From the IMG/VR virus record IMGVR_UViG_3300020171_000051, positions 1 to 46,039 of that record: a stretch of 46,039 nucleotides of DNA. One strand, 5' to 3'. The translations under genes were made by a program, and so were the position numbers. The notes beneath the pieces were generated by a model that ran no database searches, was not told where the DNA came from, and saw nothing but the letters and a program-made list of their open reading frames with translations. How positions within the stretch are numbered: position 1 is the first letter of the stretch; each line of letters starts with the position of its first letter. Positions 31,256-39,006 of the stretch are shown here, one piece after another. The stretch is from a virus.

Positions 31256-32303
31256 AATAATACAAGGAGATGCATTAGAAGTTTTAAAAACACTTGAAAA
31301 CGAAAGTATAGATTGCGTTATCACTTCACCGCCTTACTGGGCTTTAAGAGATTATGGAGTAGAAGGACAATTAGGATTAGAACCAACATTTCAAGAATAC
31401 ATAACTAAACTTTGTGATATTTTTGACGAAGTGAAACGAGTATTAAAAAAAGAAGGGACTTGCTGGGTTGTGATTGGAGATACTTATTATGGGTCAGGTA
31501 AAGGTGTTGGTGGTGATATAAAAAAAAGTAAAGAAAGTTATCAGATGCCAGAAGATTGGAAGAGACCATCAAGAGATAATTTTAACAAAATAAAAGTTGA
31601 ATGTGTGTGCTTGTTTTGTAAACAGAAATTTAAAGGAAAACCAAAATCACAATTTTGCTCAACAACTTGTCTAAACAAAATGGGTAATGATTTTAGAAGT
31701 CAAAATAGGCAAATGCCCGATAAATCTCTTTGCCAAATCCCCTCCCGCTTCACAATAGAAATGACAAATCGTGGCTGGATATTAAGAAACGAAATCATCT
31801 GGCATAAACCGAATTGTATGCCTTCAAGTGTCAAAGATAGATTTACGGTAAATTTTGAGAAGGTTTTTTTCTTTGTTAAAAATAAGAAATATTGGTTTGA
31901 GACACAATATGAAAAATATACTGCGCCAATGAATAGGTGGGGTGGCGATAAGTTAAAAGCTGATGGTAAAAGTAATTGGGATAATGGAACAGGACAAGAC
32001 ACTTATAGAGATAGAAATATGCGACCAAATGAAGAAGGAAGAAACAAACGAACCGTCTGGACTATAACTACCAAACCTTTCAAAGAAGCCCACTTTGCTG
32101 TCTTTCCCGAAGCACTTATTGAACCAATGATAAAAGCAGGGTGTCCTGTTAATGGAATAGTTTTAGATTGTTTTTTTGGAGCAGGAACGACAGGGGTGGT
32201 TTCATTAAAGTTAGACAGAAAATATTTAGGAATAGAATTAAATCCCGAATATATAAAAATCGCACAAGATAGAATTAAACCTTATGAGAATAAATTATTT
32301 TAA
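31248..32303 (+). CDS. DNA methyltransferase, N4-cytosine/N6-adenine (beta class), with inserted zinc module
   Basis: The protein has 351 residues. TSPPYW at 26-31, which is common in N4-cytosine enzymes, comes before the SAM-binding DCFFGAGTTG near residue 307, followed by LDRKYLGIELNPEYIKIAQ. An insertion near residues 119-145 (CVCLFCKQKF...QFCSTTC) is a Cys4 zinc module of the type seen in the HNH proteins of this phage. It starts inside the gene upstream and overlaps the start of the small protein after it. Confidence 0.9.
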   Translation: MNKIIQGDALEVLKTLENESIDCVITSPPYWALRDYGVEGQLGLEPTFQEYITKLCDIFDEVKRVLKKEGTCWVVIGDTYYGSGKGVGGDIKKSKESYQMPEDWKRPSRDNFNKIKVECVCLFCKQKFKGKPKSQFCSTTCLNKMGNDFRSQNRQMPDKSLCQIPSRFTIEMTNRGWILRNEIIWHKPNCMPSSVKDRFTVNFEKVFFFVKNKKYWFETQYEKYTAPMNRWGGDKLKADGKSNWDNGTGQDTYRDRNMRPNEEGRNKRTVWTITTKPFKEAHFAVFPEALIEPMIKAGCPVNGIVLDCFFGAGTTGVVSLKLDRKYLGIELNPEYIKIAQDRIKPYENKLF

Positions 32304-32527
32304 TGAATAAAATTTGTAAAATCTACCAAGAACCCTACTGGGAAAACAAAGAACCAGATTTCCAGGAATTAGTTGATAGAATAATAAAAACTACTTCTTG
32401 CGTAAACGGCTGTAAATATCACGATAATCTAAAAGTAATGTGGGTAGATTTACATAATGGTCGTATTCTGTGGTGGTGTCTGCGCCATTCTGTTATGTGG
32501 AATAGCTTAAATGAGAGGAGTAAATGA
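32303..32527 (+). CDS. Small protein, paralogue 1 (WVDLHNGRILWWCL family)
   Basis: The product has 74 residues. It is a clear paralogue of the protein at 33148: both have CxxG/C, H-x-NLKVMWVDLHNGRILWWCL-x-HS-x-MW-x-SL. The Cys and His residues suggest a metal site. It starts on the last base of the methyltransferase stop (TAATG). Two copies, each directly after a methyltransferase gene, suggest a partner role. The function is unknown. Confidence 0.65.
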   Translation: MNKICKIYQEPYWENKEPDFQELVDRIIKTTSCVNGCKYHDNLKVMWVDLHNGRILWWCLRHSVMWNSLNERSK

Positions 32528-32528
32528 T

Positions 32529-33155
32529 ATGAAATACCCAGACGATTTTATAAATAAAGTAATCTGCGGAGATTGTTTAGAAGTTATGAAAGATAAACCA
32601 AAAGACAAAACATTTCATTATACAAATCCTGAAATGGTAAGAGATTTAATTCGTCTTGTTCCAATTAGTGAACAAGATACAATTTTGGACGCTGGAAGTG
32701 GTAAAAATAAGGTATGGTTTAATGAATTAAGAAGTAAAAAATTTGAATTTGCAAAAATAACAGATAAAGAATGTACACACGGAAATTATGTTGGTTGGTG
32801 TGATGATTGTGAAGATAAAAATAAAATATATGAATGTGAAATAGATGATGGATGTGATTTCTTTGAGTGGGATAAAAAGGTTGATTGGGTTATAGGAAAT
32901 CCCCCATTCCATCTTGGTTGGGCTTTTTTAGATAAAGCAAGTGAAATCGCAGAAAAAGGAATTGCCTTTTTGGGAAATCTTAATTTTTGGAATAGTTGTT
33001 TACCTAATAGATTTGAAAAGTTAAAAGAGAAAGGATTTTATTTGAACAAAATACATATCTTACAAGATAAAAGGTGGTTTGGTAGATATTATTTTCTGGT
33101 ATTTGAGAAGAAAGAAAACAACTTTGTAAGTTGGAACACAAATACTTATGAATAA
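32529..33155 (+). CDS. Chimeric DNA methyltransferase (NPPF type)
   Basis: The protein has 208 residues from the ATG with GAGGAG eight bases upstream. The first 27 or so residues (INKVICGDCLEVMKDKPKDK) match the start of beta-class enzymes, but then a different enzyme follows: SAM motif ILDAGSGKN, then VIGNPPFHLGWAF as the catalytic motif. An extra Cys/His-rich part (CTHGNYVGWCDDCEDKNKIYEC) lies between them. It looks like a fusion of a leftover start and an N6-adenine-type enzyme. Confidence 0.75.
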   Translation: MKYPDDFINKVICGDCLEVMKDKPKDKTFHYTNPEMVRDLIRLVPISEQDTILDAGSGKNKVWFNELRSKKFEFAKITDKECTHGNYVGWCDDCEDKNKIYECEIDDGCDFFEWDKKVDWVIGNPPFHLGWAFLDKASEIAEKGIAFLGNLNFWNSCLPNRFEKLKEKGFYLNKIHILQDKRWFGRYYFLVFEKKENNFVSWNTNTYE

Positions 33156-33378
33156 ATTTGTAAATAAGTTTTATGTTGAGCCATTTGTTGAGAACACTGA
33201 AGATGACTTTCAAGATTTCGTAGATGTAAAAATCCGCCAAACGCTTTGTATCAACTGCGGAAAACCCCATCACGAAAACTTAAAAGTAATGTGGGTAGAT
33301 TTGCATAATGGGCGTATTTTATGGTGGTGCTTGGGACATTCGGCTATGTGGGGTAGTTTGAGTGAGAAGAGTAAATAG
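33148..33378 (+). CDS. Small protein, paralogue 2 (WVDLHNGRILWWCL family)
   Basis: The product has 76 residues. It has CINCGKPHHENLKVMWVDLHNGRILWWCLGHSAMWGSL, nearly the same as the protein at 32303 in the C-terminal half and diverged in the first 30 residues. It overlaps the end of the second methyltransferase. The methyltransferase-plus-small-protein unit is thus duplicated, and the last bases lead into the candidate origin. Confidence 0.65.
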   Translation: MNKFVNKFYVEPFVENTEDDFQDFVDVKIRQTLCINCGKPHHENLKVMWVDLHNGRILWWCLGHSAMWGSLSEKSK

Positions 33379-33441
33379 TTATCCACCCATTATCCACAAT
33401 TTCATTTGCTTTATTTAATTTTTTAATATAGTATATAGATA
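33379..33441. other. Candidate replication origin with two DnaA boxes
   Basis: TTATCCACC (33379) and the perfect consensus TTATCCACA (33390) lie 11 bases apart, one helical turn, in the same orientation. They are followed by about 35 bases of almost pure A/T, able to unwind, and then by a replication-initiation-like gene. Two boxes are few for an origin, so a regulatory role is possible. Confidence 0.55.
33406..33434 (+). promoter_or_regulatory. Possible promoter next to DnaA boxes
   Basis: TTGCTT, 17 bases, TAGTAT, ending six bases before the ATG at 33441. Both hexamers are weak, but the layout equals the other leaderless promoters in this genome. Overlap with the DnaA-box region would allow initiator feedback. 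Confidence 0.35.
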
Positions 33442-33563
33442 TGAACGAAATCGTGAATATAAGAAAAATAATTGTAGGCAACATCTCCAAGATGATTTTG
33501 GTTCTCACGAGCCAGTTCAGTCGTCTTGGAGATTTTGCTTGTAAAAAATATGGAGAAATTTAA
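33441..33563 (+). CDS. Possible leader peptide before initiator gene
   Basis: The frame encodes 40 residues (NEIVNIRKIIVGNISKMILV...), hydrophobic in the middle, ending 14 bases inside the initiator gene. A hairpin of about 15 bp lies inside it, so its translation could change access to the initiator start. It is supported only by position and the weak promoter. Confidence 0.3.
   Translation: MNEIVNIRKIIVGNISKMILVLTSQFSRLGDFACKKYGEI
33483..33543 (+). promoter_or_regulatory. Hairpin before replication gene start
   Basis: ATCTCCAAGATGA pairs with TCGTCTTGGAGAT over 13 bp plus two more pairs, with a smaller TGG/CCA stem inside. It ends seven bases before the initiator ATG, so it could control translation, or be part of the origin. 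Confidence 0.55.
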
Positions 33564-34302
33564 GATAAAAGATGAGAGTGGAGACAAAAAGTATTTTACC
33601 CAAATACCAAATATGATTATCAATCATTCTACCGCTTATGAGCAGTCGCTTTATTTAGTTATGAAAAGAATAGCGGGAGAACACGGCTCGTGTTTTGCTT
33701 CTTTAAACTTTTTATCAAAGAAAATGGGTATTCATAAGACAACGGTTTCAAAAACAATTAAGAAATTACTAAAAAGAAAGTGGGTTAGTGAGATTGAGCA
33801 CAAAAAAGTCAAAGGAGGAATAGTCAGGCAGTTTATTATCGTTGATTTATGGCGATTAAATATAGATTTATATGAAAGTGGTGCTGAAATGACCACTAAC
33901 GAAAGTGGAGCTGTGGTAGTTGGAAGTGGAGCTGTGGTAGACGGAAGTGGTGCCCAAAGCGACATAAAGAAGAACTATAAAGAAGATATAGAAGAAGATA
34001 CCGAGACAAGCTCGGACATTCCACTTCTTATAAAGGAATTTGAAAAACTAAATCCCGCTTCCAAGAAATTCTATGGTTATCCTCCACAAAGAAAAGCTTG
34101 CGCCGATTTAATTGAAACTTATGGATTTGATAGGGTTCGGGGTGTAGTTGAAAAAACTTTATCCAAAACAAATGGTATTCCCTACTTTCCAGTGATAACC
34201 ACACCAATCCAATTAAGAGATAAGTGGGTTAGTTTAGAAAGTGCGATTAGAAAGTATCAGTCGGAAAAATTATCAACCACTAATAAATATCCAAAAATAT
34301 GA
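33550..34302 (+). CDS. Replication initiation-like winged-helix protein
   Basis: The protein has 250 residues from the ATG at 33550. The N-terminal 100 residues form a winged helix (YEQSLYLVMKRIAGEHGSCFASLNFLSKKMGIHKTTVSKTIKKLLKRKWV), as in phage replication proteins of the RepA/DnaD-like kind. A low-complexity linker with repeated SGAVV units follows, then an acidic stretch and a helical C-terminal domain (about 160-245). It is next to two DnaA boxes. It may bind the origin and load the host helicase. Confidence 0.65.
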   Translation: MEKFKIKDESGDKKYFTQIPNMIINHSTAYEQSLYLVMKRIAGEHGSCFASLNFLSKKMGIHKTTVSKTIKKLLKRKWVSEIEHKKVKGGIVRQFIIVDLWRLNIDLYESGAEMTTNESGAVVVGSGAVVDGSGAQSDIKKNYKEDIEEDTETSSDIPLLIKEFEKLNPASKKFYGYPPQRKACADLIETYGFDRVRGVVEKTLSKTNGIPYFPVITTPIQLRDKWVSLESAIRKYQSEKLSTTNKYPKI

Positions 34303-34700
34303 TAAAAATCCGCACAGGGTTCAGAGATGACCAGTATTACATAATAGATGACGAGGAAGCCCACAAAGTGTATTATCTTTTTAATAATCCCGAAGCAAGA
34401 ACTATATTTGGAAATGGAGTTGCCTTGATAGGAAAAAACATACAAGGAATAGAACCAGCATATAATGAAATTATGGGGTGGAACCCGACACATAGATTAG
34501 ATGATGATGATTGGAATGAAATAAGGGGTAGAGGAGTAGATAGAAAAATGAGAAATCTTTTAGAAGAAGCAAAATACATTGCCCAGTTATCAGAAAAAAA
34601 TCCCGAACTTCTTAATAAATCATTAAGTGAGGTTAAACTTTTACCAGAAGATGAAATAAATAAAGAAACCAAACAAATAAGTGAAAAGATGAAGATATGA
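34299..34700 (+). CDS. Unknown protein downstream of replication initiator
   Basis: The product has 133 residues. It has a GFRDDQYYIIDDEEAHKVYYLFNNPEARTIFGNGVALIGKNIQGIEP segment typical of a small mixed fold, then charged helices. It overlaps the initiator stop (ATGA) and is probably made with it. A helicase-loading or origin role is possible but not shown. Confidence 0.5.
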   Translation: MIKIRTGFRDDQYYIIDDEEAHKVYYLFNNPEARTIFGNGVALIGKNIQGIEPAYNEIMGWNPTHRLDDDDWNEIRGRGVDRKMRNLLEEAKYIAQLSEKNPELLNKSLSEVKLLPEDEINKETKQISEKMKI

Positions 34701-34720
34701 ATTACGAATTAAAGGTCGGC

Positions 34721-34749
34721 TTGTATTATTAGAAGTAATATGATATAAT
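34721..34749 (+). promoter_or_regulatory. Sigma70-like promoter, leaderless arrangement
   Basis: TTGTAT, 17 bases, TATAAT, ending six bases before the ATG at 34756. It would drive the small membrane protein, the next genes and possibly the chaperonin. Confidence 0.65.
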
Positions 34750-34755
34750 GCAACT

Positions 34756-34926
34756 ATGAAAACTCCAAATTTTAATAAACTAATAATCGTATTCTTAATA
34801 ATAATCGCCTGTGTTTTCGCCTATCAAATACTATTCCCAAAGGTAATAATAGAAAACATACCAAAGCAAACTCCAGAAGTAATAGAAGTAATTCCCCAAG
34901 TAATTCCTCAAGATTATAAAGGATGA
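34756..34926 (+). CDS. Small membrane protein, leaderless
   Basis: The product has 56 residues, with one hydrophobic helix (LIIVFLIIIACVFAYQILF) and then a Pro/Val-rich outside tail (PEVIEVIPQVIPQ). It may be a membrane anchor or a lysis-linked lipoprotein-like protein (Cys near residue 19). It overlaps the next start (ATGA). Confidence 0.6.
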   Translation: MKTPNFNKLIIVFLIIIACVFAYQILFPKVIIENIPKQTPEVIEVIPQVIPQDYKG

Positions 34927-35297
34927 CAATTAAAATTATGGTTACATTAAAAAATTTTAGTCCCTCAAATATACCAACACAAAAACAAGTAGAAGATTTA
35001 GGACAATTCTTAATTGAAAACTTTGAAAGCGAGATTGGTGGGAATAAAGAAGCAAATGGAGAAGGGGCAATAGAAATGTCGGTCAGACTACTCTTGGAAT
35101 TAAAAGAACTCCGAATTAAAAGAAAAAATATAAACCAATTAGCCACAGCAACAGTCTGGCATCTTAATAATCCACAAGGCACAAAGATGAATATACCAAA
35201 TGCTGTTTACGAAGTTTGGGGCAAGAAATTAGCGCAACTCCCCAAAGATAGAGAAATATCAGAAAGTGAAGCATTGGAAATCGTCAGGAAGAAATAA
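34923..35297 (+). CDS. Unknown helical protein
   Basis: The product has 124 residues. It has charged helices (AIEMSVRLLLELKELRIKRKNINQL) and a NIPNAVYEVWGKKLAQLPKDREIS end. An ATG 15 bases later (34938) is an alternative start. It may form a small complex with its neighbours. No family is recognised. Confidence 0.5.
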   Translation: MTIKIMVTLKNFSPSNIPTQKQVEDLGQFLIENFESEIGGNKEANGEGAIEMSVRLLLELKELRIKRKNINQLATATVWHLNNPQGTKMNIPNAVYEVWGKKLAQLPKDREISESEALEIVRKK

Positions 35298-35326
35298 TTT
35301 ATCTCCCACCTTAAATAAATAAAATT

Positions 35327-35584
35327 ATGGAAATCCAAAATATAGAAAATTGGCTTCAAAGATTAGAGGTAAGATACTTTAGCGAAAAAGCTACGCAAGA
35401 TACAAAGATTTACAATTTAGAACAGCAAACTAAACTATTCTTGCAATTAGCCAGTGAGGTAAAAGAATTAAAAGACGCAAGATTAAGACAAATAGAGTTA
35501 AACGGACAGATTTTAGAAACATTGAAATTTTTAAGCAAACCAATAGAAATAAAATCAAGTTTTTTTAGTAGATTATTTAAGTAA
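35327..35584 (+). CDS. Small coiled-coil protein before chaperonin
   Basis: The product has 85 residues, almost all coiled coil (LEQQTKLFLQLASEVKELKDARLRQIELNGQILETL), with a basic end (SFFSRLFK). It is not GroES-like: there is no beta barrel or mobile loop. It ends 13 bases before the chaperonin gene and may act with it. Confidence 0.55.
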   Translation: MEIQNIENWLQRLEVRYFSEKATQDTKIYNLEQQTKLFLQLASEVKELKDARLRQIELNGQILETLKFLSKPIEIKSSFFSRLFK

Positions 35585-35597
35585 GTAAAAATAAACA

Positions 35598-37199
35598 ATG
35601 GAACAAGAACAAATGATTATCCTAACAGGATACGAAGCCAGAGTAAAGTTAATGGCTGGAATAGAAAAAGCTGCTAAAATTATAAACTCCACGCTGGGGC
35701 CTGGAGGGAAGAATGTTATTTATGAGTCAGAGTACAACAGGCGAGTAAATGTAGCTGATGATATGTATGATAGTCAAGCTCCAACAATTACAAATGATGG
35801 GGTAAAAGTTGCTTCAAAGGTAATTTTTGAAGACCCCATTGAAGATTTGGGGGCACAAGCATTATTTGAGGTCTCAAAACAGCAAAACATAGAAGCAGGA
35901 GACGCTACCACCACAGTAGTAACGATTGCTCACAAACTAATTCAGTTGATAATGAATAAACTAAATGAGGGAGGTGAATTAGATGTTGAGACTATAAATA
36001 GAATGGAGCTTAAAAGGGAACTAAACAAAGCCAAAGACGAGGTGATTGCCGAACTTAAAAAGAAAGCCAAACCAATTAAGACCCTACAAGAACTTGAAAA
36101 TATAGCAATGACAGCGGGAGAGAACGAGTTTATTGATAAAAAAATAGCGGAAGCGTGGTGGAAAGTAGGAAAAGATGGTTGGGTTGGAGTTGAAGGACAC
36201 AAAGGACTTGAGACAGAAATTGAAGTTCACGAAGGTATGAGATTTCACGCCAAGTTAATGAGTGAGTATATGAGAACCAATGCAAAAGGTGAAATGGAAG
36301 TAAAAGAACCCCTCGTTATTGTAACTAATCACGATATAGATAATTCAGAACAAATAAAAGGATGGATACAAAAAGCGACACAAAAAATAAAATTTGACAT
36401 AGTTTTATTTGCCCCAAAGTTTTCAGCCAAAGCGACAGATTTTATAAATACAGCAAGAATGAAAGTGGAACAATTCAATGTAGCAAACAAAAATAAAGGA
36501 GTAAAAGCGGTAAGATTATTTGCAGTTAAAATTCCTTCATTAACCGAAAAGGAAGGGGGACAAGTGGAAGACCTTGCAATTTTTACAGGAGCAAAGTTTA
36601 TAGACAAACACAAATCAATGAGTATGGAAGATTCTAATGTTGATTATTTCGGATATGCTACAAAAGTATTCTGTGATAATGACATAGCAATCGTAGCCAG
36701 TGATAATGGAGATGTAAAAAAGAGAATAAAGGATTTAACAATTCAAATGAACTCCGAAAAAGACGACACATTTAAAAATCGCCTAAAAAATAGAATAGCA
36801 TCACTATCATCAGGCATAGCTATAGTAAAGGTAGGAGCAACAACTGATACTGAGAGAAGATATATCAAACTTAAAACAGACGATGCGGTTCATTCTTGTG
36901 GAAATGCACTGCAAGATGGATATATTACTGGAGCGGGACAGGTTCTTAAAAAACTACCTTGTAAAAATGAATATCTTAAAAAGGCGTTAGAGTCACCTTA
37001 TAATCAGATACAAACAAATGCAGGAAATATAGATATACCAAAGTGGGTAATAGACCCAGTAAAATCAATGATACTTGCGATAGAAAGAGCTGTAAGTATG
37101 GCATCAATGATTATCACCATTGATACTTGTGTGGCTTATAAGAGGGATAATGATTTAAGTAAAAAGTTTGATGAGATATTAAAAGTATTAAAGAAATAA
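35598..37199 (+). CDS. groEL-like: GroEL-type chaperonin, phage-encoded
   Basis: The protein has 533 residues, near the usual 540. Family marks in order: LGPGGKNV (32-39), ITNDGVKVA, DLGAQA, GDATTTVV (near 101, catalytic Asp kept), the apical domain, SSGIAIVKVGATTDTE (near 405), the ATPase Asp in KTDDAVHS (near 424), and VIDPVKSMILAIERAVSMASMII (near 484). The GGM tail is missing. No GroES gene is seen nearby. Phage chaperonins fold virion proteins, often without a co-chaperonin; the terminase and capsid genes follow directly. Confidence 0.92.
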   Translation: MEQEQMIILTGYEARVKLMAGIEKAAKIINSTLGPGGKNVIYESEYNRRVNVADDMYDSQAPTITNDGVKVASKVIFEDPIEDLGAQALFEVSKQQNIEAGDATTTVVTIAHKLIQLIMNKLNEGGELDVETINRMELKRELNKAKDEVIAELKKKAKPIKTLQELENIAMTAGENEFIDKKIAEAWWKVGKDGWVGVEGHKGLETEIEVHEGMRFHAKLMSEYMRTNAKGEMEVKEPLVIVTNHDIDNSEQIKGWIQKATQKIKFDIVLFAPKFSAKATDFINTARMKVEQFNVANKNKGVKAVRLFAVKIPSLTEKEGGQVEDLAIFTGAKFIDKHKSMSMEDSNVDYFGYATKVFCDNDIAIVASDNGDVKKRIKDLTIQMNSEKDDTFKNRLKNRIASLSSGIAIVKVGATTDTERRYIKLKTDDAVHSCGNALQDGYITGAGQVLKKLPCKNEYLKKALESPYNQIQTNAGNIDIPKWVIDPVKSMILAIERAVSMASMIITIDTCVAYKRDNDLSKKFDEILKVLKK

Positions 37200-37200
37200 G

Positions 37201-37365
37201 ATGATGAGAATATTAAAAAAATTTCCAATAATTCTAACCAAACAAAAGGATTTTTTGGGAAGTCAAATAGATAAAGACGGATACGGTAGGTATAATGAAG
37301 CCACTGTATTTTTACTACCAGAAGATGCTGTCTTAATAGAAATGCCAGAAGATAAGAAATTATGA
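37201..37365 (+). CDS. Small protein after chaperonin
   Basis: The product has 54 residues, a basic start (MRILKKFPIILTKQKDF) and an acidic end (EDAVLIEMPEDKK). It starts right after the chaperonin stop, so it is co-transcribed. The size is about half that of GroES and the GroES loop is absent. A 16-residue hydrophobic peptide frame (37362-37412) follows and may be chance. Confidence 0.45.
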   Translation: MMRILKKFPIILTKQKDFLGSQIDKDGYGRYNEATVFLLPEDAVLIEMPEDKKL

Positions 37366-37467
37366 TTGAAACTATGTTTATTGGTATAGTAATTTTAGCG
37401 ATAAGTGATTAAAAAATAATAGGTAGAGTAGCAACAAAAAGATTTGTTGTTAATCAACAGGAAAACA

Positions 37468-37719
37468 ATGACATTTGTAAAAGGAAAATCAGGAAATCCT
37501 AAAGGAAGACCTAAGGGGAAAACATTAAAAGAATGGCTTAAAGATAAGTTAGCTGATATGTCTGTGGAAGAGAGAGAGGAATTTATTAAAACAATACCTA
37601 AGGAAATGCAATGGAGAATGGCTGAAGGAAATCCAAGACAAGACACAGGTGTTCAAGTAGAGGGAGAAATCAAAGTAGAAATATCAGAAGAAATAGCTTC
37701 AAAGAATAAGATAACTTAA
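37468..37719 (+). CDS. terS: Small terminase-like DNA-binding protein
   Basis: The product has 83 residues from the ATG at 37468, which has CAGGA at the right distance; a TTG upstream is weaker. It begins with GKSGNPKGRPKG (residues 6-17), a minor-groove-type basic motif found in small terminase and DUF5681-like proteins, followed by helices. The stop overlaps the next ATG (TAATG) of the large terminase. It is short for a small terminase, so the assignment rests on position. Confidence 0.65.
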   Translation: MTFVKGKSGNPKGRPKGKTLKEWLKDKLADMSVEEREEFIKTIPKEMQWRMAEGNPRQDTGVQVEGEIKVEISEEIASKNKIT

Positions 37720-38924
37720 TGTATTTGCATCCCACACAAGCAATAGTAGCTAAAGATTTACATCGTTTTAGAGTATTAAGATGTGGAAGAAGATGGGGAA
37801 AGACGATGTTGATTAGCGAAGAAATAAAAGGATTAGTTCTATCAGGAGAAAAAAAGATAGCTTACATAGCTAATAACTATCAACAAGCTCGTGATATTAT
37901 ATGGGAGATATTGAAAAGAGAATTAAATCCAATTATAATTGATAAGAATGAAGCAAGATTAGAGATTTTAGTTAGAACATTAAATGGAAAACAAAGTCAG
38001 ATAGTATTAAGAGGTTGGGAAAGTATTGAAAACTTAAGAGGACAAGCGTTTCACTTTTTAGCAATAGACGAAGTGGCGATGATGAGTAATTTCTGGGTTG
38101 GTTGGCAGGAGGTGTTAAGACCAACACTAACAGACTATAAGGGAATGGCTATGTTCACTTCAACACCGAAAGGATATAATCACTTCTTTGATTTATGTAA
38201 TTTAGAACTTACGGATGAGAATTTTAAAACATTTCACTTTACATCCTACGAAAATCCACATTTACCAAAAGATGAAATAGATGACGCCAAAAGAACTTTG
38301 CCAGAAGAACGATTTGAACAAGAGTATATGGCAAGCTTTGAAAAGACAGCAGGACTTGTTTATAAAGAATTTGACAGAGAAAGACATCTATATGATTTTC
38401 TACCCACCCCACCTTTAGATAAGAAATATACAAAAATAGGAGCGATTGATTTTGGTTATAGAAATCCTGCCGCAGTTTTAGATATAAGATTTGATGATGA
38501 AATGATATATGTTGAAAGTGAATGGTATAAAATGGAAAGAACAGAGATACAAATAGCAGAATATGTGGCAGGAAACAAGTTTGATGCAGTATATCCCGAC
38601 CCAGAAAGTCCTTCCGCTATTGAGGAATTAAGACGAAAAGGCATAAATGTAAGAGAAGTAGTTAAAGGAAGAGATAGTATAAAATCAGGTATTCAAAAGA
38701 TAAGAGAATTACTGATTTCAGGTAAAATAAGAATAAATAGAAAGTGTGTTAATTTGATTAGTGAGTTTGAAACTTATTCGCACGAAGAAATTAAAGATGA
38801 TAAAAACAAGCCAGAAAATCCTATTAAATCAAACGACCACGCTTTGGACGCTTTGAGATATTTCATTCTGATGATGGATACAAAACCACAACAACTAAAA
38901 CAATTTAGACCAAAGTGGCAATAA
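37719..38924 (+). CDS. terL: Large terminase subunit (ATPase and nuclease)
   Basis: The protein has 401 residues. Walker A GRRWGKT at 23-29, Walker B FLAIDEVA near 110-117 and the coupling motif FTSTPKG near 145 define the packaging ATPase. The C-terminal nuclease has IGAIDFGYRNPAAVLDI, VYPDPESP and DHALDALRYF, with the metal-binding Asp residues. It pumps DNA into the procapsid and cuts it. It is a little shorter than average. It is translated with terS (1-base overlap). Confidence 0.95.
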   Translation: MYLHPTQAIVAKDLHRFRVLRCGRRWGKTMLISEEIKGLVLSGEKKIAYIANNYQQARDIIWEILKRELNPIIIDKNEARLEILVRTLNGKQSQIVLRGWESIENLRGQAFHFLAIDEVAMMSNFWVGWQEVLRPTLTDYKGMAMFTSTPKGYNHFFDLCNLELTDENFKTFHFTSYENPHLPKDEIDDAKRTLPEERFEQEYMASFEKTAGLVYKEFDRERHLYDFLPTPPLDKKYTKIGAIDFGYRNPAAVLDIRFDDEMIYVESEWYKMERTEIQIAEYVAGNKFDAVYPDPESPSAIEELRRKGINVREVVKGRDSIKSGIQKIRELLISGKIRINRKCVNLISEFETYSHEEIKDDKNKPENPIKSNDHALDALRYFILMMDTKPQQLKQFRPKWQ

Positions 38925-38926
38925 GA

Positions 38927-38955
38927 TTGACTTTTTTTGCGTTTAGGTGTATAAT
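38927..38955 (+). promoter_or_regulatory. Sigma70-type promoter before portal gene
   Basis: TTGACT, 17 bases, TATAAT, right after the terminase stop and about 45 bases before the portal start. It probably drives the capsid operon, giving it expression apart from the terminase genes. Confidence 0.8.
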
Positions 38956-39006
38956 GGAAGGCAATTACAATTAAAAACTAAACTTACGGAACACTAAGTG
39001 CTAACA

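Noticed and set aside
37201-37365. GroES partner of the chaperonin
   Set aside because: The product is 54 residues and lacks the mobile loop and barrel pattern; the coiled-coil protein upstream also does not fit.
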